NCBI GenBank assembly: GCA_031551965.1
Contig: JAVBMW010000002.1
Coordinates: 1-64,000 of the forward strand
Length of the DNA: 64,000 nucleotides
Direction: 5' to 3'
Source: CALVGQ01 sp031551965
GTDB lineage: Bacteria > Bacillota_I > Bacilli_A > Erysipelotrichales > Erysipelotrichaceae
This document shows, in pieces, positions 17,271 to 26,500 of the stretch. How positions within the stretch are numbered: position 1 is the first letter of the stretch; each line of letters starts with the position of its first letter. Under the pieces are notes generated by a model. That model saw only the letters and a program-made list of their open reading frames with translations, made no database searches and was not told the origin of the DNA. Position numbers and translations under genes: made by a program.

Positions 17271-17296
17271 AAAAACACTCAACAATTTTTGAGTGT
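17271..17296 (-). terminator. Terminator after dinD copy 3 relic
   Basis: Minus-strand ACACTCAA and TTGAGTGT are exact complements with a short loop and a T-run. It lies just beyond the end of the truncated third dinD copy. Confidence 0.7.
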
Positions 17297-17299
17297 AAT

Positions 17300-17668
17300 T
17301 TATAATTCACCATTAACTATTTTGCAAGCAAATTTTAAGACATTACCAAGTGCTACTTTTTTACTTGAATTAGCTTTTTGAGCAATAAGGCAACAAACAT
17401 ATCTTGTAAGCTTGAAATCAATAATTTCTTTAGTGGATACACCAGTTTTAACCATTTTTCCCGCTTGGGAAAAATGGTCTACAATATTATAGCCACTATT
17501 AGTGCAGGCTGTCATACCTTTTTCAATTGCATTTAAAAATCTGTCCCATCTTTTGTACTCTAAAACAATTTGTAACTCCCTTGCTAACAAATATTTATTA
17601 GCTGGCTCATCTACATGTTTAATGCTTTCAAAAGCTTCATGATCAACTAATTTTATTATTCTCTAATG
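17300..17668 (-). pseudogene. DinD copy 3, truncated
   Basis: About 120 codons match the first part of dinD: ESIKHVDE, ARELQIVLEY, the variable segment HFSQAGKMVKTGVSTKE, and a worn RYVCCLIAQKA. The N-terminal start codon is missing, and the sequence ends shortly after the conserved block with a deletion (SSKKVALGNVLK), so the C-terminal 60 percent is lost. The variable segment is of the copy-1 type. It keeps the internal inverted repeat. Not expected to make a working protein. Confidence 0.8.
17451..17478. repeat. Inverted repeat inside dinD copy 3 relic
   Basis: ACCATTTTTCCC (17451-17462) and GGGAAAAATGGT (17467-17478) are perfect complements around four bases, on the codons His-Phe-Ser-Gln-Ala-Gly-Lys-Met. 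The position is homologous to the palindromes in the other copies. Confidence 0.9.
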
Positions 17669-17800
17669 TAGCGAATATTACATCGATTGCATCTTTCACA
17701 CCATTTTCTTTGTCTATTTTTTCTTTTATTTTTCTTGCATTCTCAACAATTTCATTTTGTGTTGCATATTCGATTCCTAAGGCAAGTGATGTCGATGAAC
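17669..17800 (-). pseudogene. Short protein fragment, perhaps glycosyltransferase C-terminus
   Basis: In line with the dinD relic, about 43 codons read GIEYATQNEIVENARKIKEK...DAIDVIFATLEN on the minus strand. The helix pattern resembles the C-terminal end of UDP-glycosyltransferases of the MGT type, but the piece is too short to be sure. It has no start codon or ribosome site of its own. Confidence 0.3.
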
Positions 17801-18135
17801 TTGAAGCTAGTCTTATTCCATCAATTGACCAACTTCCTTCTTTTTCTTCTAAAGTTGGATCAATGAGAATGCCTTTAGAAAACTTTTTAGATCTTTATGA
17901 AATACACAATCAATATTATTTCGTATTATTAGGATCAAATGGTTATCCTCGATTTGCATTAAAGCTTAAAGAATGCATCAAACAAAGCTTAAAACTTCAC
18001 TTTAATGATCAGGTTAATGATCTAATAAAACCAGATTATGTTTTAGAATATGTTTTATCTGCCATGATTGGTATCATGAGTTATTGGTTCAATCAAAATA
18101 AAAATATCAGCAAAGAAACACTGATATTAATTTAA
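17797..18135 (+). pseudogene. C-terminal fragment of a TetR-family regulator
   Basis: About 110 codons end at 18135. They contain YYFVLLGSNGYPRFALKLK and YVLEYVLSAMIGIMSYWFNQN, the pattern of the TetR_C ligand domains of the DhaS/YfiR-like type. The DNA-binding N-terminus is absent, and upstream codons come from unrelated minus-strand debris. It probably once controlled the neighbouring gene pieces. Not functional as a regulator. Confidence 0.65.
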
Positions 18136-18203
18136 GCAACTCACTGAATATCAAAAGCTTGATCAAATTATTTTACTTTCTTAATAGTACTATACTTTTA
18201 TCA

Positions 18204-19163
18204 TTAAACCGCTTCAATCCTTTGAAATATCCTTTCACATAAATATGAAAGATAAGGTGATGAAACTTTCTTTTGTCCAAAATCCCAACCTTTAAACTTT
18301 TGATAAATTGATTCAGGTGTAAATAATCCATTAACATTTCTTTTCACTTGTATCAATGCTACCATTTCACGAAACCTTGGATCAGATTTTACAAAATCAT
18401 ATTTACTTAAACAATCCACAACACTTACGATATCATACCATATTGCGGGTGCTTTAAGTTTTCTAAAATCAGTTCCCATATAAAACATATAGGGATGCTT
18501 TTCTTGACTTTCACTCCACAAAGTCAAAATATTTTCTATTGCCCCTTTTATAATTACATTCTCCTTGTACTCATCAATTTCAGAACACAATTTGATCATG
18601 CTTAATGTTGCGAATGGACAGCAATCATCTTTTCTTCCGGGTCCTCTGAAAGTACCATGTTCATCGGAGACTGAGCAGGGAAATCCTTGATTTTTATATA
18701 AAGTTAACAGATGATCTACACCTTGTTTAATATGTTTTTTATAATCAACCTTTGCTTTTAATAATGCCATAAGAAGTAACGGTGCATCACACAAGCACCA
18801 GCCAAATACATCTTCACCCATACCACCATAATGCTTTGGTATATTAGTCATTGATTGATAGACTCCATATTTATCTTTATGTTTCAATATCTGCTTTACT
18901 GCACTTTCTATTTCAGGTACATCCATGTCAAATCCCAGATCCAGTAAAAACAACAGTTTATGAATCGATAAATCAGGATCTTTATGATTTCTAACAATAG
19001 TATTATGAAAATTGGTAATATCATGAAGATAACCTTGAATTTTTTCATCTTTCAATGCTTCATTTCTTAATTCAATTAAATTCTCTTTTTTTTCATCAAG
19101 TAGATTTACACGTATTGCATATTGTAACCATGGCTCACTTATCAATAAAAGATTGTTGTACAT
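18204..19163 (-). CDS. Unknown protein, alpha/alpha-toroid (terpene-cyclase-like)
   Basis: This 319-residue protein has no signal peptide or membrane segment. Repeating helical units with Gly/Trp-rich turns (GVYQSMTN, DVFGWCLCDAPLLL, QGFPCSVSDEHGTFRGPGRKDDCCPFATL) resemble prenyltransferase/squalene-cyclase-like toroids. The Asp-Cys-Cys and His/Asp residues could bind metal, but a catalytic DxDD motif is not seen. I do not recognise a specific function. It stands alone, and its start at 19163 follows GGAGGAT. Confidence 0.45.
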   Translation of the reverse strand: MYNNLLLISEPWLQYAIRVNLLDEKKENLIELRNEALKDEKIQGYLHDITNFHNTIVRNHKDPDLSIHKLLFLLDLGFDMDVPEIESAVKQILKHKDKYGVYQSMTNIPKHYGGMGEDVFGWCLCDAPLLLMALLKAKVDYKKHIKQGVDHLLTLYKNQGFPCSVSDEHGTFRGPGRKDDCCPFATLSMIKLCSEIDEYKENVIIKGAIENILTLWSESQEKHPYMFYMGTDFRKLKAPAIWYDIVSVVDCLSKYDFVKSDPRFREMVALIQVKRNVNGLFTPESIYQKFKGWDFGQKKVSSPYLSYLCERIFQRIEAV

Positions 19164-19309
19164 AAGTATCCTCCATCATGCGTTTGTTATACTTTCACTA
19201 ATCATATAATATAGCTACCAAGTTTACAAGTTAACTAAAATTATAGCGTTTTTTCAATTTTTTTATGCAAATAACTACAAGATTTGTCTAATTTCTAATT
19301 TCTGATCAC
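19164..19309. other. Intergenic, nothing recognised
   Basis: AT-rich spacer between two divergent units. It must hold the minus-strand promoter for the toroid protein, but no clear pair of hexamers was found. Confidence 0.35.
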
Positions 19310-19338
19310 TTGACAATTAAACCTGTTTTAATTATAGT
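19310..19338 (+). promoter_or_regulatory. Strong σA-type promoter before the NagB-like gene
   Basis: TTGACA (19310-19315) and TATAGT (19333-19338) are 17 bp apart. The leader to the start codon is about 160 bases. I saw no convincing riboswitch or terminator fold in it. Confidence 0.65.
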
Positions 19339-19506
19339 ATGTGCATCTTATATTTCACAGTAGTTATATAATTCAGGATTAGTATTTTTTAAAAATAATG
19401 CCTATTTGACATTAATTTTGATGTTTTACAACCTTCTTGAATCATTGCGAAATTATTGGAGACAAAATTCATTTATTTAAAGAAAAACTTTAGAATGGAG
19501 ATCAAA

Positions 19507-20230
19507 ATGAAAATTATTATCGAAAAATCTTACGAAAAGCTTAGTGAAACACTTGCAGCTATTATGATCAGTGAAATGAGCAAAGTCGGACGCGTTAACG
19601 TTGATTTTACTGATGGTTCATCACCTACAAAAGGCCTATGAAATTGTTGCCAAAAAAATCGCAGAAGATCCAACTCGTTATCATAATGTTCACTACTACA
19701 ATCATGCAGTAGTTCAGGACAACAATATGGTTGGCAATATGCTTAAAGAACAAGTATTTATTCCTTTTCAGGTTCCTCAAGAAAATATCCATCTTTTAGA
19801 TTATTACGACTTGCATAAGCAGATTGCAGATATCGAAGTAGCTGGAGGACTTGACCTTGAAGTACTAGGTCTTGGTGCTGATTGTCACTTTTGTGTAAAC
19901 ATGCCAGATTCAACAATTTTTGATCAATTAGTGTATTCATTTGATCCCAAACAATACGCTTGGTACGAAGAAAATGCTAAAGCTTTTGGCTTAAATGAAG
20001 TCAAAAACATGGCTTCTTTTGGGTTTAAAATGATCAATAAAACTAAAAGAGTAGTTATGATCATCAACGGAGCAAAAAAAGCTCAAGCTGTTAAAAATAT
20101 ACTTACCCTACCAGTTAGTAATCATTATCCTGGAACAATTCTAAGATACATGGATAATCTTACTTTGATCTTAGATCAAGAAGCAGCATCATTACTCACT
20201 GAAGAAGATATAAAAAATGTCTCAAACTAA
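19507..20230 (+). pseudogene. NagB/6-phosphogluconolactonase-like gene, frameshifted
   Basis: Two overlapping frames together encode about 240 residues of the glucosamine-6-phosphate isomerase/6-phosphogluconolactonase fold. The first frame (19507-19641) has GRVNVDFTDGSSPTKG. The second continues KAYEIVAKKIAED and has VLGLGADCHF near the middle. The break is at AAAAGGCC (19631-19636): removing one G restores Thr-Lys-Ala-Tyr-Glu. Everything else, including AATGGAGAT before the ATG and a strong terminator, is intact, so this is either a recent mutation or a sequence error. The usual catalytic D-G-H-x-A-x-x-x-P is replaced by GADCHFCVNMP, so the exact reaction is uncertain. Confidence 0.75.
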
Positions 20231-20236
20231 AGCAAA

Positions 20237-20264
20237 CGAGCAGACTAATCTGCTCGCTTTTTTT
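20237..20264 (+). terminator. Terminator of the NagB-like gene
   Basis: CGAGCAGA (20237-20244) and TCTGCTCG (20249-20256) form a perfect 8-bp GC-rich stem with a 4-base loop, followed by seven T. Confidence 0.9.
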
Positions 20265-20300
20265 AGTATTGTACAAATATTGATTCAAAATATTATTTTT

Positions 20301-21887
20301 CTATCCGATATCACGTAATCGATATTGTCTAAATCCAATTCCTGTCAACAAAATTGCAATTAGTGTTAATATAATCAATGGAGTAATAACAAATTCTTGC
20401 ATTGGGAGTTGTGGAACATTGCCAAATGGTGTTGTTTTTACCATCCAATCTGGTAAATCGACTACTCTACCAAGATACATCACAAAGAATGTATAACCAA
20501 AGAAAAGCCAAATAGTTGAGGTTGCCTTAGGTATAAAACCTACAAGCAAGATAGTAATACTAGCCATCACCCAAATTGCAGGTAAATAACACATTCCTGC
20601 TTTTAATAACTCAACAATATTCAACTCTCCTGCTGAGGCAAGTCCTAGTCCTAGAGCCAAAACAGTTTGAATCAAAATGCTTTCTAAAAATGCAATCAAA
20701 GTAAAGCTACCCAACATTTCGATACGGGATACTTTTCTGGCAAAGATTTGTTCAAGTCTTCCGTGTTTTTCTTCACTATAAATTTTTAAAGCGGTAAGGA
20801 CAATAGGAACACTTGAAACCATAGACATCATTACAAAAATCATCGTGACATAACCATCTAAAATCATGTTTACACCACTTACTCCTATGACCTTTTTCAT
20901 CATTTCATTGGTTTCTACAAAGTCATTGATATTTGAACATACACTTCCATAAGACGCACCAAGCATAAACATTCCAATCGCCCAGGATAAAATCGTACCT
21001 TGACATAATTTAAAGGCAAGTCCAAAGGGACTACATAAGAAATTAGAGGCATTCGCTTTTCCTTTTTTTGCAGGAATGATTCCTGAACCATGATCTCGAT
21101 GGGCACAGATAACTAGAGCAACCAAACAAATCACAACTGATTCAATCAAAAGAATAATAAGTGGTAAAGTATAATTTTGATAAAAGACTTCTATTTTAAG
21201 TCCCAGTCCAAATGGAGAGATTAATGAAAGTACATTCTCATTTACATCTCCCATAGCACGCATTACATAGAATAGTCCAAGCAAGGCAAAACTTATTCCA
21301 CTGACACCTTGAGCAGTGGAAAATAATTGTGAAAAAAGTAGTGTGAAAGCTGCGAAAATAAATCCGACTGCACCGATTGAAAACCCAAATACCAGCGCTC
21401 CAGCTACAGTTGTTCCCTGAATGTTGACCAATAATAATAACATTGCAGTACTTAAAGCTATCATAACATTTACGATAAACGCAAATAAAACAACCGCAAA
21501 ACTGCCGGTTAATCTTCCCACCGGTAATGCTCTAAACATTTCTAGTCTACCCAATTCTTCATCCACGCGTGTATGGCGATTGATCAAAAAGATGTTCATG
21601 ATTGCAGCGGCAATCAAAATCCAAATTAAACATTCCTGTGCCATGACACTAGCTTGAGATAGATTATCCATTCCATACACTGGTCCCATCATTGCGATCA
21701 TTGCAGGGTTGTTCATTGTAGTAGCCATTTTTAATATATCTTCATAAGCCGGAAAAAGTGTTGGATACAAAGAAGCTACAAGGCTCGAAAACCCCGCTAG
21801 ACAAACTATCCATATTGGTGACATAACTCTTTCTCTGCGCACAATAAATTTCAAATACCGTCCAAGTCTGGCAAAATTATGACTCAT
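20301..21887 (-). CDS. ABC transporter permease, antibiotic-exporter type
   Basis: This 528-residue protein has about twelve membrane segments in two repeats, each containing the R-x-x-R-x-E/G-x-L-E-x-x-x-A/R motif (VDEELGRLEMFRALPVGR and SEEKHGRLEQIFARKVSR). This matches the ABC-2 type exporters annotated as exporters of polyketide antibiotics. It is the last gene of a TetR, ATPase, permease operon and begins 5 bp after the ATPase. It should export a hydrophobic drug or peptide together with that ATPase. Confidence 0.85.
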   Translation of the reverse strand: MSHNFARLGRYLKFIVRRERVMSPIWIVCLAGFSSLVASLYPTLFPAYEDILKMATTMNNPAMIAMMGPVYGMDNLSQASVMAQECLIWILIAAAIMNIFLINRHTRVDEELGRLEMFRALPVGRLTGSFAVVLFAFIVNVMIALSTAMLLLLVNIQGTTVAGALVFGFSIGAVGFIFAAFTLLFSQLFSTAQGVSGISFALLGLFYVMRAMGDVNENVLSLISPFGLGLKIEVFYQNYTLPLIILLIESVVICLVALVICAHRDHGSGIIPAKKGKANASNFLCSPFGLAFKLCQGTILSWAIGMFMLGASYGSVCSNINDFVETNEMMKKVIGVSGVNMILDGYVTMIFVMMSMVSSVPIVLTALKIYSEEKHGRLEQIFARKVSRIEMLGSFTLIAFLESILIQTVLALGLGLASAGELNIVELLKAGMCYLPAIWVMASITILLVGFIPKATSTIWLFFGYTFFVMYLGRVVDLPDWMVKTTPFGNVPQLPMQEFVITPLIILTLIAILLTGIGFRQYRLRDIG

Positions 21888-21892
21888 TTTAT

Positions 21893-22606
21893 TTACCGCC
21901 CTTCGTATTCTGAAATAAAGAAATCTTCTAACGATTTACCTTGAGCGATCTTTGATATTTCATGCATAGAACCGGTTGTTACAATTTTCCCATCACGAAT
22001 AATACTTACACTATCCGCTAGTTTTTCAACTTCACTTAGAATATGAGAGGATAATAATACCGTTTTCCCCTGTGCTTTGATTTCTTCAATGCAGCTTTCA
22101 AATACTTTTTCCATTAATGGATCCAGTCCACTAGTTGGTTCATCAAGGATAAATAATTCAGCTTCGGAAGCAAAGGCTGCGACCAAAGCTACTTTTTGTC
22201 TATTCCCTTTACTGTAAGTTCGACATTTTTTAGTGGGATCCAATTCAAATAATTTAAGATATTTTTCTTTTTTTTCAATGTTCTTTTTACTACCTTGAAG
22301 TGATAAAAACAAATCAATTACTTCTCCACCTGTCAAATTATTCCACAAGTTTACATCTCCTGGGACAAACGCTACTTTTTTATGCAGCTCAACGGCATTT
22401 TCCCAAGCATCCTGTTCAAAGAGTTTTGCAGTTCCTGAAGTGCAGCGAAGTATACCTAAAAGACATCGAATCGTCGTGCTTTTCCCAGCTCCATTAGGTC
22501 CTAAAAAAGCATGGACTTCCCCTTGTTTCACTGATAAATTCACACCATTTAACGCAGTAAATTTCCCGAAGTTTTTAACTAAATTTGTTGTTTCGATAAC
22601 TTGCAT
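21893..22606 (-). CDS. ABC transporter ATP-binding protein
   Basis: This 237-residue ATPase has Walker A GPNGAGKST near residue 36, signature YSKGNRQKVAL, Walker B LFILDEPTSGLDP and the H-loop SSHIL. It powers the permease downstream. Its ATG is 1 bp after the TetR stop, and GGGAGAAA lies within the end of that gene. Typical of drug-export or bacteriocin-immunity ABC pairs. Confidence 0.93.
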   Translation of the reverse strand: MQVIETTNLVKNFGKFTALNGVNLSVKQGEVHAFLGPNGAGKSTTIRCLLGILRCTSGTAKLFEQDAWENAVELHKKVAFVPGDVNLWNNLTGGEVIDLFLSLQGSKKNIEKKEKYLKLFELDPTKKCRTYSKGNRQKVALVAAFASEAELFILDEPTSGLDPLMEKVFESCIEEIKAQGKTVLLSSHILSEVEKLADSVSIIRDGKIVTTGSMHEISKIAQGKSLEDFFISEYEGR

Positions 22607-22607
22607 C

Positions 22608-23285
22608 TTAATTTTCTCCCTTATCGAATGACTTGTAATATGCCTTTTTTAAATCATCTATAAGTTTATAGAATGATTTCCATTCTGTTTCTAAAACATT
22701 TGAATCAGCTATACTGATTTCCCCACTTTTTACACGAGCCGTAGTTTCTTGTTCATAGCCTGCAAAAACCCATTTTATATGTTTCATGACAACTTCAGGA
22801 TCCATATCCTCTCTGAATAAAGAATAGTCTATATTATTATATATTTTTGAAAATACTAGTTGTTTTGCTTCTGCAACCTGTGTTGAAAACTTACTAAAAT
22901 ATTCCTTATTTTCTTCTCTGAATGATCTTTCAAAGAAGTATAGAACCTCTGGAAATTCAGCAATTGCCTTTTTCTTGATATCACTTAAAAATAAATAGCG
23001 TTCAATAAAATCATTTGAATCACAATTAAACTTTTCAATAAAATTGTTTTTAATGATGTTAAGTGAATAGGCACATAAATAGTCAAATAATTCTTCTTTA
23101 CTGCCAAAATAATAAAACAACATCCCTTTTCCTATTGTAGCATTCTTAGCTATTTGATTTGTCGATGCTTGTTTATAACCTTTTTGTGCAAATTCATTTA
23201 AGGATGCACTGATTATTCGCTTTTGTTTTTCCTTATCCAATGCATAAAAGGCTTCCAGATTACTCTGTGATTTCCACTCTGCCAA
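22608..23285 (-). CDS. TetR-family repressor of the ABC exporter
   Basis: The helix-turn-helix (IISASLNEFAQKGYKQASTNQIAKNATIGKGMLFYYFGSKEELF) identifies a TetR protein of about 225 residues. The frame can open at a TTG at 23303, but GGGGAGG lies 5 bp before a TTG at 23285, so translation probably starts there; either way the start is TTG, which implies low expression. It heads the operon with the ABC ATPase and permease. A near-perfect operator lies in its promoter spacer. Confidence 0.85.
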   Translation of the reverse strand: MAEWKSQSNLEAFYALDKEKQKRIISASLNEFAQKGYKQASTNQIAKNATIGKGMLFYYFGSKEELFDYLCAYSLNIIKNNFIEKFNCDSNDFIERYLFLSDIKKKAIAEFPEVLYFFERSFREENKEYFSKFSTQVAEAKQLVFSKIYNNIDYSLFREDMDPEVVMKHIKWVFAGYEQETTARVKSGEISIADSNVLETEWKSFYKLIDDLKKAYYKSFDKGEN

Positions 23286-23320
23286 AATATCCTCCCCAAA
23301 CAAATAATTGTTATAAATTC

Positions 23321-23349
23321 ATAGTAGACCACACCGGTCTACTTGTCAA
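23321..23349 (-). promoter_or_regulatory. TetR operator placed in the promoter spacer
   Basis: On the minus strand TTGACA (23349-23344) and TACTAT (23326-23321) are 17 bp apart. The dyad GTAGACC-N5-GGTCTAC (23324-23342) fills the spacer and touches the -10. A repressor bound there would exclude RNA polymerase. Confidence 0.85.
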
Positions 23350-23365
23350 TATTTTTTTTAAATCA

Positions 23366-23397
23366 GAAAAAACACTTAAGTTTTCACCTAAGCGTTT
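23366..23397 (-). terminator. Terminator downstream of the surface protein region
   Basis: Minus-strand AAACGCTTAGG and CTTAAGTGTTT pair over 11 positions including wobbles, followed by a T-run. It lies just past the GH1 relic, whose own terminator it may once have been. Confidence 0.6.
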
Positions 23398-23423
23398 AAT
23401 TAAAGTAGTCAAGGATGTCTTTT

Positions 23424-23495
23424 TTACAAATCCTTACCATTTGAGGCAATTATTTTTTTATAACATTCAAAACTATCTTTTTTTACTTTGTTTAA
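23424..23495 (-). pseudogene. C-terminal relic of a GH1 6-phospho-beta-glucosidase
   Basis: Reading minus strand to a TAA at 23424, the codons give LNKVKKDSFECYKKIIASNGKDL, matching the C-terminus of the intact GH1 gene at 30990 (LNRIKKDSFEYYKHIITTNGKEL) residue by residue. Only about 24 codons remain. Upstream the homology ends close to the stop of the surface protein. It marks a deletion or insertion junction. Confidence 0.85.
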
Positions 23496-23514
23496 AATCC
23501 AGTACCTACAATTC

Positions 23515-26500
23515 CTATAATTTGGCTTTTGTCCTTCTTAAAGCTTTTACAATCCAAAATCCAGTACATGATGCAATTAGAATCCAAAGGTAAACAACAT
23601 ATGAAATATAACCCGATTTTGGTTTTCCATAATCATCTATATTATTTTTTTCTATATCATCATTCTGAAGGGAGTTTTCTGTAGAAAGTATAGTTAGTGT
23701 CGTTTGAGCGATTCCTTCCTCATAAACAATTTCGATTGTGTGTAATCCCTCATCCAATGTCTGTAAGTATTCTGGTTTTAGCGTAATAATATTGCTTCCA
23801 GAAACAACATCGAAATGTTCAGCACTAATAAAAACATCATCTATTTTAATGCCATAGAATTTGGCGAATTCTTCATAACAAAAGATTTGTAATCCATTAA
23901 TAGTTCCTTTTTGCCATGATTGGTTTTCACCTTCAGTGATGATATAAGTTTTTTGCAACGTTGGAATTATTTCGGTTTCAATGACTAGTGCACAAACGGT
24001 ACATTGTTTATGCTTACTTCCTTCTGTTGAAGTCGTGGCAAGAATATCAATAATCCATGCGCTTGATGTATGCAAGGATATATTGTTTGATAATCCGCAT
24101 GAGCAAACGTTCCAGTGGTTATCCGCATCATATTGCCATGTAGCTTCATAATTATGGGTATGCTGGCCTGTTAAGGAAGGAATTTCTTCTGTCTCTATCA
24201 CATATCCACAAACGATACACTCCTTGTGTTTTGTACCATTTTCCGTTTCTGTCGCAATAACATCCGTAATCCATCCACTTGTTGTGTGTGTAGCTAAGTA
24301 TGTGGTTGCGCCGCATGTACAGCTTTGCCAATGGTTATCAATGTCATTTTCCCAAATTGTGCTATAAGGATGAGGAATTGGGGCTGCTATCATTTTTCCA
24401 CAAGTCGTACAGAGTTGAGCTGTAGTGCAGGTTGGTGCCACACCTGGAGTGTGTAGTGTATTGTTGGCAAAATCATAATCACAATGGATACATTTATCAG
24501 ATGCACCGCAATCACTTGCATGTGCCTGATCAGAAGTATGATTTGTGTTCGCCACGGTTGTAATTGCATCACACAACAAACAATGTATCGCTGTTGTGCA
24601 GTCACCATCATCCTGCTTTGGGGTATGGCTATTTGCTTCCCTGAAAAGAAAATTACAGTCAGCATTGGCACATGGATCATCTTGATTGAAATCAAGGATA
24701 CCACTTGAAATATGAGATTTTGCTTCGATAATAACTGCGTTACATATTGTGCAATGAACAGCGGTGGTACAATCACCATCATCAGTTTCTGCAGTATGGG
24801 CGGCTTTATCGGATATATCTTTTGTAGAACACTCATGCCAGTGATTGTCCGCATCAAATTTCCACTCAGCGCTAAAGTCATGGACATGAGGATTATTTAC
24901 AGTTATAATTGCTTCCTCCTTAAAACCTTGAGCAGATACAGCGGAAACAGTTAAGGTTGTAGCACTTTCAAATTCACCGATAGTTAATTTTCCGTTTTCA
25001 TCAATTACTGTATCTTCTGCATTTCCATCCCATACATACCAATTTACTTTTGTGGGGAAATCATTCCATCTATATTCACTTGCCCCCGTTGGAACATTTA
25101 GGATAACACGAGCGTTAAACGTTTTGCTTTCTTTACGATTCATAGTGGCAGTTTCAGGAGTAATTTTTGAAAGTGCTGCTGTAACCAAATAATCATATTT
25201 TGCATGAAGAGTAACGTTTTCTTTTGGCATAATGAAACTAGTTGAAGAACTCAAAGGGGAAACAAGTGTAATGTTTCCTTCTATTACTTTCCATCCTATA
25301 AAATTCATACCATTCGCAAGTTGATCCGGACATGATATAAATACTTCAGATTCAGGCAAATAGCGTCCCATACCTTTTAGGTTAGCTTCAGACATATTAA
25401 AATAGACATTACTAATTATGGATTTATCCACATTCAGGGCAAATTGTGATACTTTATATACTTCATCATAAATAGCCGTAGCCAAAGATGATCCACCTTG
25501 TAGTGAAAAGTCATTTTTACTAACCGGTAGTGAAGTAAGGCCATCGGTAATCCAGTGCGAAAACCGATAGTTTCCTGCATCTACTGGAGGTTTTAAAGTT
25601 ACAGAGCTATTTGAGGAGTTATATTCAATAATGATATTTCCCATAGCTGATGGATCAGTGGTGGTGGATAGTTGACTTGCGTCAGGGAATATTAGTTTTG
25701 TGATAGCCATAGAGTTACCCTGAAAAATTTCCAATGAATTTAATCCAGACAAGTCAACTACGCCTGATAAACCTTTATCAACTAAATATAAATGAGTAAT
25801 TCTTGCTGGAGTTGTATTTGACCATGTGATATAAGGCATCCCTTCAAGCATTAAAACATTATTAGGACTGCGCAATGATTCAATTGCATAGTAATTTCCA
25901 GTGCCTGCCCAATCATCAGGAGCAGTTTTTGATACACCATCCCACTTTGTCCAATTGAGTCCATTATTATCAATCATTGCATTAATTACAGCAAGATCAG
26001 CAGGGTCACATTGATCTGGTTGTAATTGAGAAAAATTTGGTGTAACTTTAATAGTTTCTGTATCAGTTTCCCAGTTAAAATTAGCTTTATTCACACCTGG
26101 TCTAATCAAACCAGCACCCACGATCGTCCAGTTATTCAAATAATAACCTACATCAGGATTCGCTACTACTGTAATATAAGGGTTTGTAAAAAAATATATT
26201 TCTTGTAAATATGAGTTTCCATTAGCAGATAATAGTACATTACATTCATAGCGTTTACTACTTTCATTTATCAATCGTGAGAATACAAGAGTCGTGAGTG
26301 GGTTATTGTTAAAAACAAGCGAATCTGAATTAAAACCATTATTGATTTCGGGATTCAGCGGATCTGGATTAAAATCATTTTTGATTTCGGAAATCAAATG
26401 ACTTGATGTAAGATCCAGAGAAGATAACTTGTTATTGGCACAGTTTAAATATTTCAGTTTGCTAAAACCATTTAAATTAAGTAAACTGATTTGATTATTT

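Noticed and set aside
19339..19506. Riboswitch in the 160-base leader of the NagB-like gene
   Set aside because: No consistent multi-helix fold, no sugar-amine ribozyme core and no leader terminator could be recognised.
24390..24887. 165-codon frame inside the surface protein gene
   Set aside because: It is an out-of-frame shadow of the Cys/His repeat region, without its own start signals.
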